Made by a program: the position numbers and the translations under genes. A stretch of DNA of 64,000 bases from the NCBI GenBank assembly GCA_036381175.1, contig DASVDI010000041.1:1-64000 (forward strand), read 5' to 3'. Positions 1-8,320 of this stretch are shown here, in pieces. The stretch comes from JAJUFS01 sp036381175 (GTDB taxonomy: Bacteria > Pseudomonadota > Gammaproteobacteria > Natronospirales > JAJUFS01). How positions within the stretch are numbered: the first letter of the stretch is position 1; each line of letters begins with the position of its first letter. The notes beneath the pieces are model-generated. The model saw only the letters and a program-made list of their open reading frames with translations. It searched no databases and was not told the origin of the DNA.

Positions 1-497
1 TGAAGATGCTCGGTGCGAAAACCTGCATCGAAGTGGGCACCTTCACGGGTTACAGCAGCCTGTGCGTTGCGCGCGCACTGCCGGATGACGGCAAGCTGAT
101 TGCCTGTGATGTCAGTGAAGAATGGACGGCCATTGCGCGGCGATACTGGCAGGACGCCGGTGTCGCGGAAAAAATCGATTTGCGCATCGCGCCGGCCACG
201 GAAACGCTGGCGGCGCTCGTGCAGGAAGGCAATCGATCGGCGTTCGATTTCGCGTTCATCGACGCAGACAAGACCGCGTACCGGGATTACTACGAACTCT
301 GCCTTGAGTTGGTTCGCCCCGGCGGCGTGATCGCCATCGACAACACCTTGTGGGGTGGCGCGGTCGCCGATCAAGAAGTCAACGATGACGACACGCGTGC
401 GTTGCGCGCATTGAATGAATTCCTGCATCGCGATGAACGCGTGGATATCAGTCTTGTACCGATTGGCGACGGATTGACGCTCCTACGGAAGAAATAG
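1..497 (+). CDS. Class I SAM-dependent O-methyltransferase, 3' part
   Basis: The reading frame is open from the left edge, so the N-terminus (probably about 50 residues) lies outside the window. The visible part opens with the SAM-binding glycine motif EVGTFTGYSS, followed by an acidic residue after strand 2 (CDVSEEW) and the metal-site motif FIDADKTAYRDYYE. These are typical of the caffeoyl-CoA/catechol O-methyltransferase family (Methyltransf_3), cytosolic enzymes that methylate hydroxyl groups using SAM and a divalent cation. The end, DGLTLLRKK, matches the usual C-terminus. The natural substrate cannot be told from sequence. The gene is followed by a palindromic repeat and a convergent receptor gene. 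Confidence 0.88.
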   Translation, partial: KMLGAKTCIEVGTFTGYSSLCVARALPDDGKLIACDVSEEWTAIARRYWQDAGVAEKIDLRIAPATETLAALVQEGNRSAFDFAFIDADKTAYRDYYELCLELVRPGGVIAIDNTLWGGAVADQEVNDDDTRALRALNEFLHRDERVDISLVPIGDGLTLLRKK

Positions 498-501
498 GAA
501 G

Positions 502-601
502 AATGGACAGGATTAACAGGATTTTTCAGAATTAACAGGATGAAAAGCAATTTGTTTTAATCCTGTTAATCGCTTTTGAAATCCTGCCAATCCTGTCCAT
601 T
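502..601. repeat. AACAGGATT-type palindromic repeat, copy A
   Basis: A 100-bp imperfect inverted repeat fills the space between the convergent methyltransferase and TonB-receptor genes. The left arm begins AATGGACAGGATTAACAGG and the right arm ends with the near-complement CCTGCCAATCCTGTCCATT. Within each arm, CAGGATT units recur at short intervals. The centre is A/T rich. It could fold into a long hairpin and may serve as a two-way terminator. A second copy lies at 7074-7176. Confidence 0.8.
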
Positions 602-610
602 GCTTTTTTC

Positions 611-2884
611 CTAGAATCCCGCTCTCACACCCACCGTGAAATTCCTCCCCGGCAACGGCGCAAGATCCTTCAGGAACGACGAATGCCGGCGCGCTTCGGT
701 ATCCAGCAGGTTCGATGCACGCAGGAAGACGTTCCAGTCCGCATGCGGCCTGAAAATTCGATAACTCACGGATGCATCCAGCACCGTGTAGCCTTCGGTC
801 GGCAACTCGTGCGCGGCGAGCTTGTCCTGTTCGTCGTAACGAATCGCCTCGATGCCGGCCGTCCATTGCGTTGCAGTGTAATCCAGTCCCGCGCCGATGC
901 GCCGTGGTGGCATGCGTGGCAGATTACCGCCGCTCGTCAGCGTGCCGCGCGTGTAATCGCTGAAAACGCGAAAATCCAGCGCGTCGCCATTCTCCTCCAG
1001 CAGCGGCAGAACAATCTCCGCCTCGTAACCTTTCAGCACGGCGTCGGATTGCGTGTAAACCGCGACGGGCAGTCCGTCCAGTTCTGTACCGGTGTTCTCG
1101 AGATAGATGAAATCATCAACGCGGTTGTAGTAGAGATTCAATGTCCAGTTCACGCCGTCGCCGGCCTTGCGCCAGGTAAGGTCGATATTGTTCGCGGTTT
1201 CGGTGTGCAATGACGGATCGCCGATCTCGTATTGCAGCGTTGCGAGATGCGGGCCTTCCGAATACCGCTCCTCGATGTCCGGCATGCGCTGCGCGCGCGT
1301 GAGATTGACGCCCAGTGATTGCGCTTCGCCAAGCTGCCGCACAATGCCGGCGGACGTGCTGAACGCGGTGTCGGATTCGCTGGCGAAACCCTGCGCGTCC
1401 TGTTCCTGGGTTTCGATGCGTCCGCCAACTTCCAGGCGCCATTCATCGAACTCGCGTTCCTCGACGAGAAACACGCCGATGGATTGCGCGGTCGTTGGTG
1501 GCACGTAGGCTTCCTCGCCGACGGCGGCAAAATCACGGCCATGCAATTGCACGCCAAACGCGCCACGCCATTCGCCAACGGGTGCGTGCGTCATTTCAAA
1601 GCGCGCATCGTAGGCGTCATTCGTGAACGTCGTCGCGATGCTGCCTTCCTCGATTTCGCGATGTTCGTAATCGTTGTAGCCGGCGCGGAATGTCAGCGAC
1701 TCTATGCCGCCGAAGGGATTGTCGATGCGGCCTTTCAGGTCGTAGCGCAACTGTTCAAGATCGATACGCACGCCTTCCTCGTGGGCGTGTTCTTCCGCGT
1801 GGCCGGGCTCGGCTTCATCCGCGGGCTCTTCGTGCGCGTGGCCCGGAACGCCGTAATTGGAATCGTACGTGCTCACCGACATGCCAAAGAACCGGTCTTC
1901 GCCGAACCAGGAGGCGCCCAGCGCACCGCCGCGCGTTTCGACGTCGCTGTTCAGAAGTACACCGGTAAAAGGTTCTTCGCCCGCATCGGCGTGGCCTTCG
2001 GCTGCATGCAGGATTTCGCTTTCGCCCGGCACGGGAATTTCGACTTCATCCGTGTTGCGCGTGAACGCGTCGGCATGCCAGGCAAAACGTTCACCGCCGC
2101 CATCGAAGCGCGCGACGAAACTGCGCTGGTTCGCGGCGGTGTCGCCGCGCAATTCGAGTGCGCCGGAGAACGGCGTGAAAGGCGACTCTTCCGGTATGCG
2201 GCTGTCGGTCATGTTGATGACGCCGCCAAACGCGCCGTTGCCGTAAAGCAGTGTCGCGGGACCTTTCACGATCTCGACGCTGTCGATCAGCAAGGGTTCG
2301 ATGGCAACGGCATGGTCGGGACTCAGTGCGGAAACGTCCATGGAGCCGATGCCGTCCTGTTGCACGCGAACGCGATTGCCGGTCAGCCCGCGGATTACCG
2401 GGCGGCCGGAAGCCGGACCGAAATACGTCGACGTGACGCCGAGCTGCGATGACAGTGTTGCGCCGATGGAAGCCTGTGCGAGACGGTTCAGTTCATCGCC
2501 ATTGATGATTTCGACCGGCTGCGTCATCTCAAGCGCGGAACGTCCGAATGCACTCGCGGAGACTTCGATGGCGTCAAGTTGCGCGGCCAGCACGACATCA
2601 ATATGCGTGAGGCCGTCCTCGGCAACATCAACGCGGCGGATTTCAACATCCTCGTCCGTCTCGATGCGCAACGCATATTCACCGGGCGGCAGGTTCTCGA
2701 AGTGAAAATGTCCGCGCGCATCGCTCACCGCGGACTTGCCGGTATCGAGCAGGTGTACGGTCGCGCCGGCTTGCGGAAGGCCGCTGGCCTCGATGACGCG
2801 GCCTTCAAGATCGCCGGCAAGCACAGTACCGGACAGCGGAATGGCCGCAAGCGCGGCTATGAAACGGAATATTCCTGAATGCAT
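611..2884 (-). CDS. TonB-dependent outer-membrane receptor with His-rich loop
   Basis: This is a 757-residue outer-membrane transporter powered by TonB. The start at 2884 is preferred because GAAAGGA lies about 8 bases upstream; in-frame starts further out lack this. Residues 1-23 form a signal peptide ending TVLA. Residues 27-95 resemble a carboxypeptidase-regulatory-like domain (PPGEYALRI), followed by a plug (about 100-215, with VEIVKGPATLLYGNGAFGG) and a beta-barrel ending in the aromatic VGVRAGF. An extracellular-loop candidate at about 344-371 is very rich in His and Glu (GHAHEE, HAEEHAHEE). Similar loops occur in the zinc receptor ZnuD, so a transition-metal substrate is inferred. The small gene upstream (2970-3260) runs in the same direction. 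Confidence 0.9.
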   Translation of the reverse strand: MHSGIFRFIAALAAIPLSGTVLAGDLEGRVIEASGLPQAGATVHLLDTGKSAVSDARGHFHFENLPPGEYALRIETDEDVEIRRVDVAEDGLTHIDVVLAAQLDAIEVSASAFGRSALEMTQPVEIINGDELNRLAQASIGATLSSQLGVTSTYFGPASGRPVIRGLTGNRVRVQQDGIGSMDVSALSPDHAVAIEPLLIDSVEIVKGPATLLYGNGAFGGVINMTDSRIPEESPFTPFSGALELRGDTAANQRSFVARFDGGGERFAWHADAFTRNTDEVEIPVPGESEILHAAEGHADAGEEPFTGVLLNSDVETRGGALGASWFGEDRFFGMSVSTYDSNYGVPGHAHEEPADEAEPGHAEEHAHEEGVRIDLEQLRYDLKGRIDNPFGGIESLTFRAGYNDYEHREIEEGSIATTFTNDAYDARFEMTHAPVGEWRGAFGVQLHGRDFAAVGEEAYVPPTTAQSIGVFLVEEREFDEWRLEVGGRIETQEQDAQGFASESDTAFSTSAGIVRQLGEAQSLGVNLTRAQRMPDIEERYSEGPHLATLQYEIGDPSLHTETANNIDLTWRKAGDGVNWTLNLYYNRVDDFIYLENTGTELDGLPVAVYTQSDAVLKGYEAEIVLPLLEENGDALDFRVFSDYTRGTLTSGGNLPRMPPRRIGAGLDYTATQWTAGIEAIRYDEQDKLAAHELPTEGYTVLDASVSYRIFRPHADWNVFLRASNLLDTEARRHSSFLKDLAPLPGRNFTVGVRAGF

Positions 2885-2969
2885 GAAAAACATCCTTTCG
2901 TCGAATCCACAGATCGCCACCACGCGAGGTGCGGCGAAGAGAACAGCAACGGATTACGCGCAATGCGCG

Positions 2970-3260
2970 TCAGACGAAAGGCGGTGCACGGGGCTGGAAG
3001 TGACGTGTAGCGGTGGCGGGTATGCAGCTTCGGTATTCGTTGACGGGTGCTGCGTGCTGGCCAATGTCCAGTGCCTGCACGAACGTTGCGACCGGCGCGC
3101 TTTGCTGCCGCTCGAACTGGTGGAGAATCTGGCAGCCGTCCTTGACGGCGTGATCAACCTCGCCGAAGGCGTGCGCGGTGACGAGGGCGTTCGACAGCAA
3201 CAGCAGCGCCGCGATCAGCAGCGAAAGCCGTTTGTGCCGAATTGTCCGCAATGCCGTCAT
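2970..3260 (-). CDS. Small exported protein, DUF2946-like
   Basis: This 96-residue protein starts with a basic stretch (MTALRTIRHKR) and a hydrophobic segment of about 20 residues ending in ALVTAHA, so it is probably secreted or anchored in the inner membrane. The rest has scattered His residues, two Cys and a C-terminal FQPRAPPF. The RAPP ending and overall size recall DUF2946, a family often found beside TonB receptors. It lies 85 bases upstream of the receptor on the same strand, probably co-transcribed. The longer frame opening at 3485 overlaps the next gene and lacks the signal at its start, so the internal ATG at 3260 was chosen. No clear ribosome-binding site is seen. The family assignment is tentative. 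Confidence 0.6.
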   Translation of the reverse strand: MTALRTIRHKRLSLLIAALLLLSNALVTAHAFGEVDHAVKDGCQILHQFERQQSAPVATFVQALDIGQHAAPVNEYRSCIPATATRHFQPRAPPFV

Positions 3261-3336
3261 TGTCGAGTCGTTACGCCCAGGTATTCGCCGATGTGGACAG
3301 TTTGAGAACGCATAGTGCGAAAAGTTCCTGCGATTT

Positions 3337-3927
3337 TCAAAGGCGGGCACCCAGCATGCGGCCGTAGGTGAATATGGCCGGCGCCTGGCAGAGCAGGATG
3401 ATCGCGTCATAGGCAGGCAGTGCGAATTTGCGCTGCGGCAAGCGGCTCGCAATTTCGTTGCCAAGAAAATGGCCGCCGATGCCAAAGCCGAGCACAGCGA
3501 GCAGTGTTGGCATGTCGGGCCACGCCGAAGCCTCGACCTGCATCGCCGCCGTCAGCGGCATGAACAGCAACGCGGTCAGCGCCATGCCTTGCAGGGGCAG
3601 CATCAGTGCAGAGAGCCGTCCCGCAACCGGCAGCAGCGAAAACAGCAAGGGCAGAATGAAAAGCATGTTCAGTGCGTGGCCGAACCAGTCGAAGTCCAGC
3701 AACGCCGCAAGCGCTGGAGCAGATTCAAGACCGTACAGCGCCGGATAACTCGCGAGCACGAATCCGATCAAGGCGGGCATGCGCAGCGCCGGCAGATAGA
3801 TGTGATCCGCGAGCCAGATATTTGCGCGTGACCGGTCGAATTTCGCGGTCAGCCAGGTTTCCCCCGCAATTCCGGCGGCAGCGAGAACGAGAAATGCGAG
3901 CAGGCCTTCGAGCATGCATGCAATCAT
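3337..3927 (-). CDS. Conserved integral membrane protein of unknown function
   Basis: This is a 196-residue hydrophobic protein with five or so likely membrane helices, at about 5-22, 50-70, 80-105, 108-128 and 135-155, plus a weaker one near 170-185. I do not recognise the family. Conserved-looking features are GGHFLGNEIASRLPQRKF in the last third and a short cytosolic C-terminus. It precedes the small exported protein and the TonB receptor on the minus strand, but 76 bases separate it from the next gene, so shared transcription is only possible. Start choice is uncertain between residues 1 and 5. Confidence 0.7.
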   Translation of the reverse strand: MIACMLEGLLAFLVLAAAGIAGETWLTAKFDRSRANIWLADHIYLPALRMPALIGFVLASYPALYGLESAPALAALLDFDWFGHALNMLFILPLLFSLLPVAGRLSALMLPLQGMALTALLFMPLTAAMQVEASAWPDMPTLLAVLGFGIGGHFLGNEIASRLPQRKFALPAYDAIILLCQAPAIFTYGRMLGARL

Positions 3928-3948
3928 GCGATGAAGCCCGCATAAAGA

Positions 3949-3970
3949 AAAGGCGCCCGAGGGCGCCTTT
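3949..3970 (-). terminator. Intrinsic terminator after ahcY
   Basis: AAAGGCGCCC, a 2-base loop and GGGCGCCTTT form a perfect 10-bp stem. On the minus strand it is followed by TTCTTTATG, a T-rich tract. It lies 22 bases past the ahcY stop codon and separates ahcY from the membrane-protein gene. Confidence 0.85.
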
Positions 3971-3992
3971 CGTCGTGCAGCTTTCCGGCAAC

Positions 3993-5411
<1,419 letters not shown>

Positions 5412-5431
5412 TATTGATGTCTCCAACTTTG

Positions 5432-5510
5432 AACGAGCGCGGTTGAAAGAAGGTCATTCCTTCGAGCCTGGCAAACGCAGATGCGTTCGTCGCAACGCTC
5501 CTCGAAGGAA
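5432..5510 (-). promoter_or_regulatory. SAH riboswitch upstream of ahcY
   Basis: Read on the minus strand, TTCCTTCGAG (5510-5501) pairs perfectly with CTCGAAGGAA (5467-5458) as the closing stem. It is followed by the conserved GAGCGTTGC, and the stem closes after GCCAGG. Downstream, CAACCGCGCTC (5445-5435) can pair with GAGCG..TTG of the first segment as the pseudoknot. This arrangement, GAGGAGCGyTGC / CCAGGCTCG / CAACnGCGCTC, is the known S-adenosylhomocysteine riboswitch (Rfam RF01057). The ahcY ribosome-binding GGAG starts 10 bases beyond the pseudoknot strand. Members of this class raise expression when SAH is bound. Confidence 0.9.
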
Positions 5511-5541
5511 CGGGCGCCGCCATGGCGGTCGCCGGTCTGGT

Positions 5542-5808
5542 TCAGGAAGTTTTCGATTCCAGCCTGTCGGCTGCCTTGAGCAGCAGTTTTTCGCGCTTCT
5601 TGATTCGCAAGGAAGACGCGAAAATGCCGGCCAGCAACAGGAAAACCATGTCGTTGGGTTCGACCACGCCGTACTCCAGCGCGATCAGGAAGAACATGAA
5701 GGCGAGCAAGCCGATGATCATCAGCATGTTGCCCGTCCTGATCTCGCGACGAATGTCGTCGGCCAGCGAATGCGTGCGCGCCTCGTTCGCAAGATCGACG
5801 GGATCCAT
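5542..5808 (-). CDS. Small two-helix membrane protein of unknown function
   Basis: An 88-residue protein whose ATG overlaps the metK stop by one base (TGATG), a sign of translational coupling. An N-terminal soluble helix (MDPVDLANEARTHSLADD, with RREIRTG after it) leads into hydrophobic segments at about 28-45 and 54-66. A basic, amphipathic tail follows (RIKKREKLLLKAADRLESKTS). The first helix region is preceded by charged residues, which suggests both ends face the cytosol. I do not recognise the family. Its position between metK and the SAH riboswitch suggests a link to the methyl cycle, but this may be only operon residence. Confidence 0.75.
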   Translation of the reverse strand: MDPVDLANEARTHSLADDIRREIRTGNMLMIIGLLAFMFFLIALEYGVVEPNDMVFLLLAGIFASSLRIKKREKLLLKAADRLESKTS

Positions 5809-7001
5809 CACAGCACTCCCGTTGCAATCAGATCGCTGGCGCCTTTCAGTTGCGCGGCTTCGCGCAGCGCTTCGGCCTTGTCCGTCCGCTCCCAGGTGAA
5901 GCCGGGTTCTTCGCGGCCGAAGTGACCGTAGCTCGCGGTCGGACGATAGACCGGACGAACAAGATCGAGCATTTGAAGAATGCCGTACGGACGCAGGTCG
6001 AAATGTTCGCGCACCAGCGCTTCGAGTTGTTCGTTCGCGATGCGCCCCGTGCCGAAGGTCTCGACCGAGATCGAGGTCGGTTCGGCAACGCCGATGGCAT
6101 ACGAAACCTGGATTTCGCATTTCTCCGCGAGGCCGGCCGCGACAATGTTCTTCGCAACATAACGGCAGGCGTAGGCGGCCGAGCGATCCACCTTCGACGG
6201 ATCCTTGCCGGAGAACGCGCCGCCACCGTGGCGCGCCATGCCGCCGTAGGTGTCGACAATTATCTTGCGGCCTGTGAGACCGGCGTCGCCGACCGGACCG
6301 CCGACGACGAACTTGCCCGTCGGGTTGATGAAATATTTCGTGTCTTTCGAAAACCACTCGGCGGGAATCACAGGCTTGATGATTTCCTCCATCACGGCTT
6401 CTTTCAATGTTTTCTGATCAACGTCCGGCGAATGCTGCGTCGAGAGCACGACGGCATCGACAGCCGTCGCCTTGCCGTTGACGTAACGGAACGTCACCTG
6501 CGATTTCGCATCCGGGCGCAGCCATTTCAGCGCGCCCGCCTTGCGCACCTCGGCCTGCTTCTTCACGAGGCGGTGCGCGTAGGTGATCGGCGCCGGCATC
6601 AGCACGTCGGTTTCGTTCGAGGCGTAGCCGAACATCAGGCCCTGGTCGCCCGCGCCCTGTTCTTCCGGCGAACTGCGATCGACGCCTTGCGCGATGTCGG
6701 GCGACTGCTTGCCGATCGCGTTCAGCACCGCGCAGGTTTCCCAGTCGAAACCCATCTCCGAGGTGTAGCCGATATCGCGGATGACACTGCGCACCAGTTC
6801 CTCGAGATCCACCCAGGCTTTGGTTGTGATTTCGCCGGCGACGATGGCCATGCCGGTTTTCACCAGCGTCTCGCAGGCGACGCGTGCGTTCGGATCCTGC
6901 GCGAGGATGGCATCCAGCACGGCGTCGGAAATCTGGTCCGCCATTTTGTCCGGATGGCCTTCCGAAACTGATTCCGAGGTGAACAGGTAATTCTTTGACA
7001 T
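5808..7001 (-). CDS. metK: S-adenosylmethionine synthetase
   Basis: A 397-residue cytosolic enzyme that makes SAM from methionine and ATP. The N-terminal SEGHPDKMADQISDAVLDA, the GAGDQGLMFGYA signature and the phosphate-binding loop GGGAFSGKDPSKVDRSAAY are all intact. It is the first gene of the metK-unknown-ahcY operon, which pairs SAM synthesis with removal of SAH. The 72 bases upstream contain a TAAAAT that could be a -10 box but no well-spaced -35, followed by GGGAACGGATAC before the ATG. Upstream of that lies the second AACAGGATT repeat. Confidence 0.98.
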   Translation of the reverse strand: MSKNYLFTSESVSEGHPDKMADQISDAVLDAILAQDPNARVACETLVKTGMAIVAGEITTKAWVDLEELVRSVIRDIGYTSEMGFDWETCAVLNAIGKQSPDIAQGVDRSSPEEQGAGDQGLMFGYASNETDVLMPAPITYAHRLVKKQAEVRKAGALKWLRPDAKSQVTFRYVNGKATAVDAVVLSTQHSPDVDQKTLKEAVMEEIIKPVIPAEWFSKDTKYFINPTGKFVVGGPVGDAGLTGRKIIVDTYGGMARHGGGAFSGKDPSKVDRSAAYACRYVAKNIVAAGLAEKCEIQVSYAIGVAEPTSISVETFGTGRIANEQLEALVREHFDLRPYGILQMLDLVRPVYRPTASYGHFGREEPGFTWERTDKAEALREAAQLKGASDLIATGVL

Positions 7002-7073
7002 GTATCCGTTCCCGAGTGGTCCTGATTAAGACCGCGCATTTTACCCGGGTTTGGCGGGGGATTCGACAAAAGC

Positions 7074-7176
7074 AATAGACAGCATTAACAGGATTTTCAA
7101 AGCAGGATTTACAGGATTTGAACAAAATGCTTTTAAATCCTGTTAATCCTGAACAATCTTGTTAATCCTGTCCATT
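7074..7176. repeat. AACAGGATT-type palindromic repeat, copy B
   Basis: Second copy of the element at 502-601, here between the metK start and the end of the EamA gene, which lie in tandem on the minus strand. The left arm contains CATTAACAGGATTTTCAAAG and TTTACAGGATTTG; the right arm contains AAATCCTGTTAATCC and TTGTTAATCCTGTCCATTC. The outer ends (ATGGACAG-type) and the CAGGATTAA units match copy A, but the spacing inside differs slightly. Confidence 0.8.
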
Positions 7177-7183
7177 CTTCATG

Positions 7184-8065
7184 TCATGGCGGCGTCACCA
7201 CCGGCGGCTTGCGCTCGCGGGAAATCAGGAAAAGCCCGCTGCCGATAATGACGGCAGCGCCGATGAAAACAACCGGCCCCGGCAGTTCGCCCCAGATGAC
7301 GAGGTCCAGCAGCACGCCCCAGAACAGCGCGGAATACTCGAACGGAGCGATGATCGATGCCGGCGCGCGCCGGAAGGCTTCGGTCAGGAACATCTGCCCC
7401 ATGGCGCCGAACACGCCCATCGCGACCAGCCAGCCCGTGTCCGCACCGCGCAATGGCCGCCAGTCGGGAGCGGCGAGCAGGCCGGCGCCAACGGCGAGCA
7501 GCGCCATGAACCAGAACGCCATCGCGGCCGTGGAATCCGTACGCCCGAGAATGCGCACGCTGATCGCATTCAGCGAATAGCAGGTCGCACCCACGAGCAC
7601 CGCGACCGCGGTCAGGCCGACGGCGGTGAATCCTGGCCTGAGCACAATCAGCACGCCGCTGAAGCCGACAAGAATTGCTGTCCAGCGTTTCCAGTCGACA
7701 TGCTCCTTCAGCAGCGGCACCGACAGCGCGGTAATCATCAGCGGTGCGACGAAGAACAGCGAATAGGCTTCGGAAAGCGGCATGCCGCTGATCGCGTAGA
7801 TGAAGCTCGTGAGCATCAGCACCGCGAGCACGCCGCGCGCGAGATGCCAGCGCCAGCGGACGCGGATCAGCGTCGTGAAACTGCGCTCGCGCCACCAGAC
7901 CCAGCCGATCACGAAGGGCAGCGACACCAGGCCGCGCAAGGCAGCGACCTGCAGCGGCGGATAATGGCCGGCGAGCTGCTTCATCGAGGCATCCATGACG
8001 GCGAAGACCGCCATGGCGGACAGCATCAGCGCAATGCCATGCAGATTTTCGCGATTCATCATCAT
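7184..8065 (-). CDS. EamA/DMT-family permease
   Basis: A 293-residue inner-membrane protein with about ten hydrophobic helices arranged as two EamA repeats (roughly 10-140 and 150-280). This is typical of the drug/metabolite transporter superfamily. Marker stretches are SEAYSLFFVAPLMITALSVP at the end of repeat one and FEYSALFWGVLLDLVIWGE in repeat two. The substrate cannot be predicted. The first three codons are all ATG, so the exact start is uncertain by 6 bases. It is divergent from tkt across a 255-base spacer, in which I see no gene and no confident promoter. Confidence 0.9.
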   Translation of the reverse strand: MMMNRENLHGIALMLSAMAVFAVMDASMKQLAGHYPPLQVAALRGLVSLPFVIGWVWWRERSFTTLIRVRWRWHLARGVLAVLMLTSFIYAISGMPLSEAYSLFFVAPLMITALSVPLLKEHVDWKRWTAILVGFSGVLIVLRPGFTAVGLTAVAVLVGATCYSLNAISVRILGRTDSTAAMAFWFMALLAVGAGLLAAPDWRPLRGADTGWLVAMGVFGAMGQMFLTEAFRRAPASIIAPFEYSALFWGVLLDLVIWGELPGPVVFIGAAVIIGSGLFLISRERKPPVVTPP

Positions 8066-8320
8066 CCGGCGGCGTGGCGGGGGCTGCGTATCTTAAAAGA
8101 GTTTTGCCGGCGCTGATCCATGATCCGCGACGCGAATGCAAGCCGTTGTTTTTCAAGGGCTGCAAGCGGCGTCGCACGGCCGGACGGGGTTGCCCGGACA
8201 GGGCGGATCAGCGAAAATGCGCGCCTTCTCGACCACGACAGGAAACTTACGGACCGGAACGCGAGACCGGCCCGCCCTGTGGATATTCCGTGGCGACCTA
8301 CACACCAGATTGGAGCACCG

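Noticed and set aside
1319..2452. Plus-strand open frame of 377 codons
   Set aside because: It lies wholly antisense to the TonB receptor, whose protein has clear family motifs. High GC content produces long antisense frames.
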